This document shows, one piece after another, positions 16,191 to 24,258 of a DNA stretch of 64,000 nucleotides. The DNA is taken from positions 1 to 64,000 of the forward strand of contig JAKLKB010000001.1 of the NCBI GenBank assembly GCA_023150835.1, in the 5' to 3' direction. A model generated the notes under the pieces. It ran no database searches and was not told the DNA's origin. It saw only the letters and a list, made by a program, of their open reading frames with translations. Position 1 is the first letter of the stretch. Each line of letters starts with the position of its first letter. The translations under genes and the position numbers were made by a program. The DNA is from Myxococcota bacterium. GTDB taxonomy: Bacteria > Myxococcota_C > UBA6777.

Positions 16191-16847
16191 ATGAGTGGGC
16201 GACCAAGCAAAAGAGAAGATGCCAAGCGGCCATCGACGGAGGAAAAGTACTCGACGAAACAAGAGCGGATCTTGCGTGCTGCGATCGGAGTCCTTGCGGA
16301 GCGGGGGTTTCACCGAACAACGATTCACGATATCGCACAGGCTGCGGGAGTGGCGGATGGTACGATCTATTTGTATTTCAAAAACAAAGATCAATTGTTG
16401 ATCGAGTTATTCGAAGAGGTGATGGCGCGAGCGTTGCGGCTGTTTCGGGATGCGTTGCGGGAGGAACAAGAGGCCGAAGGCAAACTACGCGCCTTTTTGC
16501 ATACCCACCTACGTCTTGTCGAACATGACCCCGAAGTGGCGCAGATTATTTCTGTGGAGCTTCGCCAGTCTTCGATCTTCATCAAAGAGTATAAGAACCC
16601 GTTGTTTGGGGAGTACCTCAAGATCATCGGGGAGATCCTACAAGAAGGGATCGAAGAAGGTGTTTTTCGCTCCGATCTGCGGCCTTCTTTGATCACGCGA
16701 GCGATCTTTGGTGCGATGGACGAGATATCGCTGGCGTGGCTGTTGTCGCGTCGTGACCTTTCGCTCGAAGAGTCCGCAGAAGCGCTCTGTGAGATGATCT
16801 TGCAAGGAGTTCGACGATGCCCTGTTTCTGCACCAAGCGGTGCTTAG
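16191..16847 (+). CDS. TetR-family regulator, probably of fatty-acid/ETF genes
   Basis: 218 residues from the ATG at 16191; a GTG codon precedes it. The N-terminal TetR domain (about 20-75) contains RILRAAIGVLAERGFHRTTIHDIAQAAGVADGTIYLYFKNKDQLL. The C-terminal domain (VELRQSSIFIKEYKNPLFGEYLKIIGEILQEGIEEGVFRSDL) resembles that of Bacillus FadR/YsiA, an acyl-CoA-responsive repressor. The gene lies 75 bp upstream of etfB-etfA in the same direction, the same partnership as in the Bacillus fad-etf operon. This supports control of electron-transfer flavoprotein by fatty-acyl-CoA, though that is inferred. Confidence 0.88.
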   Translation: MSGRPSKREDAKRPSTEEKYSTKQERILRAAIGVLAERGFHRTTIHDIAQAAGVADGTIYLYFKNKDQLLIELFEEVMARALRLFRDALREEQEAEGKLRAFLHTHLRLVEHDPEVAQIISVELRQSSIFIKEYKNPLFGEYLKIIGEILQEGIEEGVFRSDLRPSLITRAIFGAMDEISLAWLLSRRDLSLEESAEALCEMILQGVRRCPVSAPSGA

Positions 16848-16922
16848 AGAGCGTCTTGCTATGTTCCGCAAATGCCAAGCGGAAACCATTCAAACTGTTG
16901 TTGAGTTAAGGAGACTTTTTCT

Positions 16923-17714
16923 ATGAAGATCCTCGTGACAACCAAACGTGTTGAACACTACGAGTCCAAGATCCGCATCAATGCCCAAGGTACAGGGATC
17001 GTGACGGACGGGTTGACTTATATGATCAATCCATTCGATGAGATCGCGCTTGAAGAAGCGGTGCGCCTCAAAGACGAACACAGCGCCGAAGTGGTGGTCG
17101 TGGCCATCGGAACAGAAGACGCGACCCAACAACTCCGTACGGGTTTGGCGATCGGGGCGGATCGCGCCATCCTCGTCAAAGCGACGCAACCGATCGATTC
17201 GGACGTTGCCGCCCGTATCCTCAAAGCAGTGGTCGATCGCGAAGAACCCAACCTTGTGTTGATGGGCAAACAAGCGATCGATGACGACGCCAACCAAACG
17301 GGACAACTTCTTGCCGAATTTCTTGGTTGGCCCCAAGCCACCTTCGCAGCCAAAACCGAATCGTTGGAATCGGAAGCCGAAAAACAAAAAGAACCTGCCA
17401 TCGACTTGGATGATGACACCGCAACGGTGGTGCGCGAGATCGACGGCGGTTTGGAAACGGTCGAGATCGATCTGCCTGCGGTGATCACGGTGGATTTGCG
17501 TCTCAATATCCCGCGCTATCCGGCACTTCCTAACATCATCAAGGCCAAGAAAAAGCCTCTCGACGAGTTGACCTTGGCGGATCTCGGCATCACCGCAGAA
17601 CCCAAAGTGACCGTCCTTGGCTACGAACCGCTGCCTGAGCGCCAAGCGGGTGTTGTGGTGGATAACGTTCAAACCTTGCTCGACAAACTCCAAAACGAAG
17701 CCAAAGTCCTCTAA
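16923..17714 (+). CDS. etfB: Electron transfer flavoprotein beta subunit
   Basis: 263 residues, standard length. EtfB carries AMP and, with EtfA, shuttles electrons from acyl-CoA and other flavin dehydrogenases to the quinone pool via ETF-QO. The ETF-beta family signature is present near residues 190-215 (VDLRLNIPRYPALPNIIKAKKKPL). The N-terminal MKILVTTKRV and NPFDEIALEEAVRLKD blocks are typical. A purine-rich Shine-Dalgarno (AAGGAG) lies 10 nt before the ATG. It forms an operon with etfA 69 bp downstream and probably with the TetR gene upstream. Confidence 0.96.
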   Translation: MKILVTTKRVEHYESKIRINAQGTGIVTDGLTYMINPFDEIALEEAVRLKDEHSAEVVVVAIGTEDATQQLRTGLAIGADRAILVKATQPIDSDVAARILKAVVDREEPNLVLMGKQAIDDDANQTGQLLAEFLGWPQATFAAKTESLESEAEKQKEPAIDLDDDTATVVREIDGGLETVEIDLPAVITVDLRLNIPRYPALPNIIKAKKKPLDELTLADLGITAEPKVTVLGYEPLPERQAGVVVDNVQTLLDKLQNEAKVL

Positions 17715-17783
17715 TCATCGCTTTTTCACGCTTTTTTCGGATCGTGGGGCGCATGAAGCCCCGTCAATACAGGAGAATCGATC

Positions 17784-18752
17784 ATGGCAAGCATTCTCGT
17801 GATCGCCGAGCAATACAAAGGCAGCCTGCGCAAAGTGACCTTCAACGCGCTTGGATTCGCCAAACAAGCCGCCAACCAGCTCGGTCTCGATCTGCACATC
17901 TTTCTCGGTGGCAGCGATATCGGCGGTCTGGCCAAAGAACTTCAAGGCTACGGAGCCAAGGCCATCCATCTCGCCGATGATTCGGACTTGGAAGTGTATC
18001 GCACCGAACCTTATACCCAAGCGATCTGCGCGCTGGCTTCGGAGATCGACGCGCAGATGATTACAGGTGCCGCGACTGTTCAAGGAAAAGATCTGTTTCC
18101 TCGGATCGCAGGGCGTTTGGGGGCAGGGATGGCGTCGGATATCGTGGAAATGCTGCCTGACGGGACGTTCAAGCGCCCTGTGTGGGCGGGTTCGGTGATC
18201 GCCCGCGTGCGTGTCGAAACGGCGCAAAAAGTGGTGAGCATCCGCGCCACCGCGTTTGAAGCTCCAAAGCAGGGCAGCGATCAGGCCAAGGTCAACAAGT
18301 TCAATATCTCTCTTGAAGAGGCCGACAAAGTCCGCGTGGAGGACATGGAAGAAACCAAGTCCGAACGCCCCGAATTGACCGAAGCTCGCGTTGTGGTGTC
18401 GGGCGGTCGTTCGATGAAAGACGAAAAAGGCGTCAAGATGATCGAGTCCTTGGCGGACACGCTCAAGGCGGCGATGGGCGCTTCGCGTGCAGCGTGTGAT
18501 GCCGGCCTTGTCCCCAACGAACTCCAAGTCGGACAGACTGGAAAGGTCGTTGCACCCGAGCTTTACTTTGCCATCGGGATCTCAGGAGCCATCCAACACC
18601 TCGCAGGGATGAAAGGCTCGAAAGTGATCGTGGCGATCAACAAAGACCCCGAAGCCCCGATCTTCCAACTCGCCGATTATGGCTTTGTTGCGGATATGTT
18701 CAAAGTGGTCCCCGAGATGATCGAAGAGATCAAAAAGCGCAAAGGTGCTTGA
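17784..18752 (+). CDS. etfA: Electron transfer flavoprotein alpha subunit
   Basis: 322 residues. EtfA binds the redox-active FAD of the ETF heterodimer. The C-terminal FAD domain shows [39 protein letters not shown] and the ETF-alpha signature [43 protein letters not shown] split across residues about 250-300. A good ribosome site (AGGAG) lies before the ATG. It ends 40 bp from a convergent gene. Confidence 0.96.
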   Translation: MASILVIAEQYKGSLRKVTFNALGFAKQAANQLGLDLHIFLGGSDIGGLAKELQGYGAKAIHLADDSDLEVYRTEPYTQAICALASEIDAQMITGAATVQGKDLFPRIAGRLGAGMASDIVEMLPDGTFKRPVWAGSVIARVRVETAQKVVSIRATAFEAPKQGSDQAKVNKFNISLEEADKVRVEDMEETKSERPELTEARVVVSGGRSMKDEKGVKMIESLADTLKAAMGASRAACDAGLVPNELQVGQTGKVVAPELYFAIGISGAIQHLAGMKGSKVIVAINKDPEAPIFQLADYGFVADMFKVVPEMIEEIKKRKGA

Positions 18753-18791
18753 TTTGATCAGGAACGCCGAATGTCGGGCCTCACGGTGGCT

Positions 18792-20057
18792 TTAATAGGC
18801 GAGTGTTTGGTCCGAATGAGGCTGGATGATCAGCGTTTTGCGTAAAGGCGGGTGGTGGGGGCGATAGAGCGAGATCGAATGAATGCCTGACGAAAATCCC
18901 CCAAGATAGGGCGTCCAGCCTCGGTAGTGATCGCCGACGAACAACCGCGCAGGTGGTGTTGCGAAGAGGCGTAGCGCACCCCCATGAGGCGGCGCAAGTA
19001 CCCCGATCTCGCGGGTTTCTTTGGTGGGCAAGATTACGATCTCTTTTTGCCAAAACATCCCGATGTATCCGTTGCGGATCGAGGCTTGATAGCGACCCGG
19101 GCGCAAGGGCAAACGCGCAACGGGGGTGGGGGCGTAAACACGGCCATCAAGCAAAAGAATTCCGGGTGGAAAACTGTGCAACGTCAAGAATCCATCGCCT
19201 TTTTGAGCGGCAAAAGGACGTACGGCTTTTTGCGCGATCGTGGGCGATTGCAACAATGGTGTGGCATCATCGCGCAAATAGAGACGTTCTCCCGAGGCAA
19301 GAAAAAGACACGGGTGGTTGGGCGGACAATACGGTCCGGGCGCACGGATCTGTTCGGTGGGCGGTTTGCCTCGTTGGTAGATCCGCAAAAAGACGCGGTG
19401 GTCTTCGTCTCGTTGAAAGCGAAAACCAAACCGGCCTCGACGATCCCCGATCACCAAGTGTTGACCCGCAGGCAACACGACCGAAAAACGCGCACGCGGG
19501 ACCTGCGGTGCCCCGATAGGGCGGAGCTTTGCCACTTCGATCACATGCGCACCCGCCGCGATCCGCAGGTAAGTCACAGGCAAACGACCCACCGAAAGAC
19601 CATCGATCCAACCTTCATAGTGTCGCGGCAGTGCAAAGCTGAAAACGCCCATCTCTGGGGGGATACGTTGTGGGACGCGTGAGGCATGGTGAAGGCTGGG
19701 TGGCGTGGTCGGTGTGATCGGCTTTGAGGCAGGTTGTGTGGAGAGCTTTGGGGTCGGTTGTGTCGTGATCTTTGAAGTAGGCTGTGTCATCGGTATTGGA
19801 GTAGGCCGTGTCATCGGTATTGGAGTAGGCCGTGTCATCGGTATTGGAGTAGGCCGTGTCATCGGTATTGGAGTGGGCCGTGTCGTGGGCGTTGGAGTGG
19901 GCCGTGTCGTGGGCGTTGGAGTGGCCGAAAGCGGCAAGGGAAAGAGAGCGAGGAGGCCAAACAAGCAAAGAGTCCGCACAAAAAAAGCAGGAAGAGGCCA
20001 AAGGTCCGAGCCTGTGGTAAGACGTGTTAAAACATGGGCAGAAGGGATGGTGTTCAA
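18792..20057 (-). CDS. Exported PEGA-like protein with Thr/Pro repeat linker
   Basis: 421 residues with a TTG start; GGAG lies about 7 nt upstream. The signal peptide (FVRTLCLFGLLALFPLPLSA) is followed by a PTPIPMTR octapeptide repeat tract (about residues 48-110). A beta-rich body follows. The C-terminal part reads like PEGA domains (GGALRLFATPPARLFVGDHYRGWTPYLGGFSSGIHSISLY), and a similar strand set lies at WIDGLSVGRLPVTYLRIAAGAHVIEVAK. PEGA domains are usually surface or periplasmic binding modules. No enzymatic motif. Confidence 0.7.
   Translation of the reverse strand: MNTIPSAHVLTRLTTGSDLWPLPAFFVRTLCLFGLLALFPLPLSATPTPTTRPTPTPTTRPTPIPMTRPTPIPMTRPTPIPMTRPTPIPMTQPTSKITTQPTPKLSTQPASKPITPTTPPSLHHASRVPQRIPPEMGVFSFALPRHYEGWIDGLSVGRLPVTYLRIAAGAHVIEVAKLRPIGAPQVPRARFSVVLPAGQHLVIGDRRGRFGFRFQRDEDHRVFLRIYQRGKPPTEQIRAPGPYCPPNHPCLFLASGERLYLRDDATPLLQSPTIAQKAVRPFAAQKGDGFLTLHSFPPGILLLDGRVYAPTPVARLPLRPGRYQASIRNGYIGMFWQKEIVILPTKETREIGVLAPPHGGALRLFATPPARLFVGDHYRGWTPYLGGFSSGIHSISLYRPHHPPLRKTLIIQPHSDQTLAY
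19775..19920. repeat. 24-bp tandem repeat, about 6 copies
   Basis: Unit GGCCGTGTCATCGGTATTGG plus four bases, encoding P-T-P-I-P-M-T-R on the minus strand within the 18792 gene. The middle copies are identical, which indicates recent expansion. Confidence 0.95.
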
Positions 20058-20115
20058 TTCGGTCTCCGTTTGATATCGTCGAAGCGTGTCTCCAAAAAAG
20101 GAGTGGCGTAGTCGC

Positions 20116-20215
20116 CAAAAAAAAGCCGTGTTCGCGCCGTTTCAAGCGGCAAAGCTGTTGTGTTGAAAAACCTGCGCTCTCTTCTCTAAACTCCTCGACC
20201 CCGCATTCGGGATGC
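20116..20215 (+). repeat. Dispersed element family A, copy 2 (diverged)
   Basis: Recognisable by AAAAAAGCCGTGTTCGCG, TTTCAAGCGGCAAAG and TGTTGAAAAACCTGCG, matching the left part of the copies at 24884 and 32776. The right part is degraded. It ends right before the archaemetzincin start. Confidence 0.6.
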
Positions 20216-20219
20216 GAAG

Positions 20220-20993
20220 ATGCCAGACATCGCTTTTTTCTTCAACTATAGCCTGCGGGCTTTTTTGTTGGGTCTTCTTTGGATGACCGCAGGGCGGTCA
20301 TTGGAACGTCCAATGCCTTCGGTGCCTTCGGTGCCTTCGGTGCCTTCGGTGCCTTCGGTGCCTTCGGTGCCTTCGATGTCTTCGATCCGTTCGGTGTCTT
20401 CGAGGTCTTCGGTGTTGGGGATCTTGGTTCCATTGGAGCCTGCACCGAGCCGATACGAGCAAGCCCTTGTGATCGGGACTTTGATCAGGCAAGGGCTATT
20501 GCGTTGGCGCTGGTTATCGTCGCGACGTTTGCCTGACGAAGTGTTTGATCGGCGGTATGGTCGTTTTCGTGCGGAGCGGATCTTGGCGGAGTTGCGGCGC
20601 TTGGGGGTGGAGTCTGCGGTGGGTGAGCGCAACGTGGTGATCATCGGCGTGACCAAGGGTGATATCTCGACCGATATTCCGGGGTTTTTGGATCATGCTG
20701 TCTTGGGGCTTTCGGAGGCGAAAGGACGTGCGATGGTGCTTTCTACGACGCGGCTTCCGAGTGCTTTGCGTGAGCAAGCTTGGGTCTCGCTGATCTTGCA
20801 TGAATGGGGGCATTGGGTGGGTCTTGGTCATTGTCCGCGTGTTGCGTGTGTGATGTTTGATCGGCTCGGGCGATCCGCTACGTTGGACTGGTCTCGCCGT
20901 TTTTGTTCGTATTGTGCGCGGCGTCTGGCTTGCGGGCAAGCGCCTTCTTTCCGAGGCTGGCCGACCTTTCGCTGCACCAAGCACACCCCTTGA
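20220..20993 (+). CDS. Archaemetzincin-type zinc metallopeptidase, exported
   Basis: 257 residues. A likely signal peptide (NYSLRAFLLGLLWMTAG) and a P-S-V tripeptide linker (about 30-55) precede the catalytic domain. The zinc site is HEWGHWVGLGHC starting at residue 194. It is followed by x4-C-x-M and then CSYC, the archaemetzincin arrangement HExxHxxGxxHC-x4-CxM-x16/17-CxxC. The extra cysteines bind a second zinc in the family. The preceding NVVIIGVTKGDI and HAVLGLSEAKGRAMVLSTTRL blocks also match family positions. Substrates of bacterial members are unknown. The secretion signal and repeat linker are unusual, since most family members are cytosolic. Confidence 0.85.
   Translation: MPDIAFFFNYSLRAFLLGLLWMTAGRSLERPMPSVPSVPSVPSVPSVPSVPSMSSIRSVSSRSSVLGILVPLEPAPSRYEQALVIGTLIRQGLLRWRWLSSRRLPDEVFDRRYGRFRAERILAELRRLGVESAVGERNVVIIGVTKGDISTDIPGFLDHAVLGLSEAKGRAMVLSTTRLPSALREQAWVSLILHEWGHWVGLGHCPRVACVMFDRLGRSATLDWSRRFCSYCARRLACGQAPSFRGWPTFRCTKHTP
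20309..20390 (+). repeat. 9-bp tandem repeat encoding (Pro-Ser-Val)n
   Basis: GTGCCTTCG units, about seven nearly identical, decaying into Ser-rich sequence. Linker of the archaemetzincin. Confidence 0.95.
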
Positions 20994-21057
20994 AATCCAT
21001 CGAAGCGCGTGCCAAGATCCAATGCCTTGTCCCCAAACGCTTTCCCTGAGACGACGC

Positions 21058-21996
21058 ATGGAACCGAGACACTCCCCCTTTTTTTTCGCCAAGAAAACTT
21101 GTTGGCGGTTGATTTGCGCCTTGTGGCTTGGTGTGAGGGTGGGAGCGCTTGGCCTCGGTGCGATGGTGTTCTTTGAGGGGCAGAGCTACGCGCAAACCCC
21201 CTCCACGCGATATCCTTCTTCTCTGTTGTCTTCCTCGGCCATCTCGCCACCATCCGTTGCATCGGCCATCTCGCCACCATCCGTTGCATCGGCCATCTCG
21301 CCACCATCCGTTGCATCGGCCATCTCGCCATCATCCGTTGCATCGGCCATCTCGCCACCATCTATTTTGCCGCCGCTCTCGTCCGTATCGATCCCAACGA
21401 TGGTCTCGTCTTCTACAGCGCAGCCTGTGGACGGGGCATCAGGAGCAGCACCGCAGCCTACCGGTGCCTCGGAATCAACGAAGCTATCGCTGCCGTCGAA
21501 AAAGGTGCTCAAGGCCGAACGGTGGGGAGGCAATGAGATCGGTGTGAGCGGTTTGGTCGGGAGTTGGGGGAATTCGCCGCAATTTGGTTTGCGTGGGGTG
21601 TTGCCGCTTTCGCGTTTTTTGGCGTTTCGCGTGGGTTGGATCTTCATGTTCCATCTCAAAGGCGAAGAATCTTACAACTTGAGCACGTTTACGTTGGATC
21701 TGATCGTGCGTTTACCCAGTCCCTATCGCGCTTTGCGTTATTATGCGGTGACGCGGTTAGATTTTTGGCCGCTGTGGAACTTCTTTAACACGAACCCTGC
21801 TGTTTCAAAGATATCCACACAGCCCACGTTTGGACTAAGCGTGCTTGCGGGGGTCGAGGGGTTTTTGTTGCCTCGCGTGTCGTGGTTTTTGGAAAGCGGC
21901 TTTTCCTCTGGGATGGTGATCGGATTTGCGCCGATACGCCGACCTTATGAAGCGTTTGGCTTTGTGATCCAATCGGGGTTTCAAACCTACTTTTGA
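21058..21996 (+). CDS. Putative outer-membrane beta-barrel protein with repeat linker
   Basis: 312 residues. The start at 21058 is chosen because it places the signal peptide (LICALWLGVRVGALGLGAMVFF ending in SYA-Q) at the N-terminus; the longer frame from 20857 overlaps the archaemetzincin gene. After the signal come about five 9-residue S-A-I-S-P-P-S-V-A repeats and a Ser/Pro spacer. The C-terminal 170 residues form alternating amphipathic strands (EIGVSGLVGSWG, FGLRGVLPLSRFLAFRVGWIF, FTLDLIVRLPSPY) and end in aromatic Phe, typical of outer-membrane barrels. Function is not identified. Confidence 0.75.
   Translation: MEPRHSPFFFAKKTCWRLICALWLGVRVGALGLGAMVFFEGQSYAQTPSTRYPSSLLSSSAISPPSVASAISPPSVASAISPPSVASAISPSSVASAISPPSILPPLSSVSIPTMVSSSTAQPVDGASGAAPQPTGASESTKLSLPSKKVLKAERWGGNEIGVSGLVGSWGNSPQFGLRGVLPLSRFLAFRVGWIFMFHLKGEESYNLSTFTLDLIVRLPSPYRALRYYAVTRLDFWPLWNFFNTNPAVSKISTQPTFGLSVLAGVEGFLLPRVSWFLESGFSSGMVIGFAPIRRPYEAFGFVIQSGFQTYF
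21232..21360 (+). repeat. 27-bp tandem repeat, about 5 copies
   Basis: TCGGCCATCTCGCCACCATC plus seven bases, encoding S-A-I-S-P-P-S-V-A within the 21058 gene. Copies are almost identical. Confidence 0.95.
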
Positions 21997-22080
21997 ACCA
22001 AACCTGTGTTTTTGCGTTAGCGCGTACTCTGCTTTGATCCTTTGTTCTTTGCTTCTGTGATACCGAAAAAGGAGTTCCCC

Positions 22081-23673
22081 GTGACCCACAAAAACGCCTT
22101 TTTGCAAGCCATTCAAAAGCGCGACTTCTTTACGGAAAACGGTGCGCTTTCGCATTCCACGACGGGTTCTTCGTTGGTGGATTATTTCGCGAAGTGCGGC
22201 ACATACCGAGATCGAAGTGAGAACGAAGTGTTTGCGGATATCTCGGCGATGTGGGCGGACTCTCCGTTGGTTGCGCTGATGATCATCTTTTATGTTCGCT
22301 TGATCACGCGCACCACGCAGGGCTTTTTTACTTCGGAGTTGGTGCAAAAAGGGCAGGGGGCTCGTGACGAGTTCCGCAAAGCCTTGCGTTGGCTTGCTAT
22401 CTCGCAACCAGAAACCTTGTACAAAAACGTGTGGTTGGTGCCTGTGGTCGGGCGCTGGAGCGATCTATGGCATGACGATCTGATCGATGTGCTCGATCGT
22501 TCCAAGGTGTATGCGTTGGTTCAACGCGGGCTTGCCGACGATACGATGCGCGGCTTGATCGCCAAATATCTCCCGCGTATCCGCAGCAAAGGAAGCGTTC
22601 ATACACCCCGCCATACGGCCCGAAACAATTGGGCGCGTGGATTTTGCAAAGTGATGGGATGGAATGATGCAGCATATCGCCTATTCAAGGCCTCTCCTGA
22701 GCATAACGCGCATCTCTTCCAACGTCAGATGAGTGCGGGTTTATGGGACGCTTTGGATTTTTCCAAGATCCCGGGACGTGCGCTGTTTCAGATGATCTCC
22801 CATCAAGGCAAGGACGCAAAGACCACGCTCGAACGCCACGATCTCAGCGAGCGCTATCTTGCATGGATCAGCCAACAGCCGACCGCAAAGTTCACGGGTT
22901 ATGTGTACGAGTTGTTCCAAGCGGCCAACAGGCGTCTCTCTATCGCACAGAAATATACCTACGATCGCCAATTCGACGGATTGATCGAGCAAGCCAAACG
23001 CGATCACGGTGGCTTTCAAGGCAACGTCTGGTGCGCCCTCGATACTTCGGGATCGATGCAAGCTGAAGCTGCGCCCGGTGTGACGGCGTTCGAGATCTGT
23101 CTTTCTTTGGGGATCTTCTTTTCCACGCTCAACGAAGGTGCATTCCATGATGTGGTGGTGATGTTTGACAGCACCTCGCGGATCAAAACTCTCAAGGGTG
23201 GTTTTTCCGATAAAGTCTCGCAACTCACCAGCGCAACCACCGCGTGGGGTTCGACCAGCTTTCAATCCGTAATCGACGAGATCGTTCGCGTTCGCCTAGA
23301 AGATCCGCAGATCCCCGTGGCAGATTTCCCGCAAACGCTGGTTGTGGTCAGCGATATGCAGTTTAACCCCGTTGATGGGGGAAATGCGCAAACTAATTAC
23401 GAAGCCGCGATGCAAAAGCTCGCAGCCGTCGGACTCCCGAAGATCCGCATTGTTTGGTGGTGGGTCACTGGACGTGGACAAGACTTCCCTTCCACCCTTG
23501 ACGACGAAGGCGTCACGATGATCGGCGGCTTTGATGGGAGCGTCTTGACTCTCTTGCTTGGTGGACAACCCAAACCTCTCAGCCTCGGGGAAAAAGAGTC
23601 CGCAAAAGCCAACGCTTTCGATCAGATGCTCCAAGCCCTCGATCAAGAAGTGTTGCGACAGCTTCGCGTGTGA
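22081..23673 (+). CDS. DUF2828 / TROVE (Ro60)-like RNA-binding protein with vWA domain
   Basis: 530 residues. The GTG start at 22081 has AAGGAG 6 nt upstream. Residues 1-300 are an all-helical HEAT-like region with the DUF2828 blocks TENGALSHSTTGSSLVDYFAKCG, KALRWLAISQPETLYKNVWLVPVVGRWSDL and MSAGLWDALDFSKIP. Residues about 316-500 form a von Willebrand A domain with an intact MIDAS (DTSGSM at 321-326) and VVVSDMQF. This architecture is the same as Ro60/TROVE proteins, ring-shaped binders of misfolded RNA and Y RNAs. Two tRNA-like genes with altered anticodon arms follow at 23864 and 24042, with one family B element between. This suggests an RNP partner role, which is inference. Confidence 0.85.
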   Translation: MTHKNAFLQAIQKRDFFTENGALSHSTTGSSLVDYFAKCGTYRDRSENEVFADISAMWADSPLVALMIIFYVRLITRTTQGFFTSELVQKGQGARDEFRKALRWLAISQPETLYKNVWLVPVVGRWSDLWHDDLIDVLDRSKVYALVQRGLADDTMRGLIAKYLPRIRSKGSVHTPRHTARNNWARGFCKVMGWNDAAYRLFKASPEHNAHLFQRQMSAGLWDALDFSKIPGRALFQMISHQGKDAKTTLERHDLSERYLAWISQQPTAKFTGYVYELFQAANRRLSIAQKYTYDRQFDGLIEQAKRDHGGFQGNVWCALDTSGSMQAEAAPGVTAFEICLSLGIFFSTLNEGAFHDVVVMFDSTSRIKTLKGGFSDKVSQLTSATTAWGSTSFQSVIDEIVRVRLEDPQIPVADFPQTLVVVSDMQFNPVDGGNAQTNYEAAMQKLAAVGLPKIRIVWWWVTGRGQDFPSTLDDEGVTMIGGFDGSVLTLLLGGQPKPLSLGEKESAKANAFDQMLQALDQEVLRQLRV

Positions 23674-23699
23674 CATCGGCACCTTTTGATGTTTTCTTG

Positions 23700-23812
23700 T
23701 ACGAGATCCGCCCATTGTGTGATCATAAAAGCGTAGGGGCAGACAGGTGTGGCTGCCCAACAATCGGGCCTCTACGCACTCTCCTACGATCACACATCAT
23801 TTGGATATCGTA
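23700..23812 (-). repeat. Dispersed element family B, copy 3 (113 bp)
   Basis: Starts TACGAGATCCGCC and ends GGATATCGTA, so it is reversed relative to copies 1, 2 and 5. It lies between the DUF2828 stop and the first tRNA-like gene. Confidence 0.85.
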
Positions 23813-23863
23813 TGATTTGCGTTTTTCGTGCGCTTCTGGCAATCTGCCGGAAGTGCGCTTCTT

Positions 23864-23974
23864 GGATGGGTCGTCTAGTGGTAGGACACCGGAAACAAGC
23901 GTGCTTTGTACAAAGCACCACAGCAACACCAAAAACTCACGCCGGTAACGGAGGTTCGATTCCTTCCCTGTCCG
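23864..23974 (+). tRNA. tRNA-like gene (Glu-type body) interrupted in the anticodon arm
   Basis: 111 nt where 71 are expected. Acceptor strands are GGATGGG (23864) and CCTGTCC (23967) with two G-T pairs. T8, the D-arm GTCTAGTGGTAGGAC, the variable TAAC and the T-arm GGAGG-TTCGATT-CCTTC are all canonical; CCA is not encoded. The anticodon stem pairs four bases (CCGG/CCGG), but about 40 extra nt separate the strands. These include a perfect palindrome (23901-23918) followed by CACAGCAA, the same block as in the next gene. The 3' side reads CTC-A-C-G as in tRNA-Glu(CTC), yet no T33 is adjacent on either side. Excising 40 nt between the two AAAC repeats (23893 and 23933) would restore length. It could be an intron-bearing tRNA, a Y-RNA-like mimic, or a disrupted gene. 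Confidence 0.75.
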
Positions 23975-24041
23975 TTTTTCAAAGAGTCGCGTTGCCTTGT
24001 TTCCGCATTCTTCGCTGTTTGCGCGGGTGTGGAAACACGAT

Positions 24042-24149
24042 GGAGAAGTAGCTCAGTTGGTAGAGCAATGATCATGTGTGTCTTGTACAAGACACCACAG
24101 CAAACCTTTTGGCATTCATGGGTCGCGGGTTCGAACCCCGCCTTCTCCA
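24042..24149 (+). tRNA. tRNA-like gene interrupted in the anticodon arm, second copy
   Basis: 108 nt where 73 are expected. The acceptor GGAGAAG/CTTCTCC is perfect (7 bp). TA at 8-9, D-arm GCTC-AGTTGGTA-GAGC, variable GGGTC and T-arm GCGGG-TTCGAAC-CCCGC are canonical. Discriminator A; CCA is not encoded. The anticodon stem pairs ATGA with TCAT, interrupted by about 35 extra nt. These contain a perfect palindrome (24078-24095) plus CACAGCAA. Counting back from the 3' stem strand gives TGG at 34-36 but C at 37 and no certain T33, so the amino acid is unresolved. It lies 67 nt after the first copy, probably in one transcript. Confidence 0.75.
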
Positions 24150-24258
24150 CATCGTTTTTTTCCCGCTGTTCTCGCCTGTATCACCACCTTTACGACACCT
24201 TCGCCCTCCCCGTGTGATCGCGCTCCCCACATCATCGCCCTTCTCTCAGGCTCGTCGA

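Noticed and set aside
15093..16394. A 433-codon minus-strand frame over the Cys-rich repeat gene and the TetR start
   Set aside because: Arg/Pro-rich translation of the 15-bp repeats in another frame; the alternative frame has a signal peptide and Cys pattern.
20857..21057. Upstream extension of the barrel-like protein gene
   Set aside because: It overlaps the archaemetzincin coding region and would bury the signal peptide 68 residues from the N-terminus.
23864..24149. Group I or group II introns in the two tRNA-like genes
   Set aside because: The inserts are only about 35-40 nt and lack any catalytic core elements.
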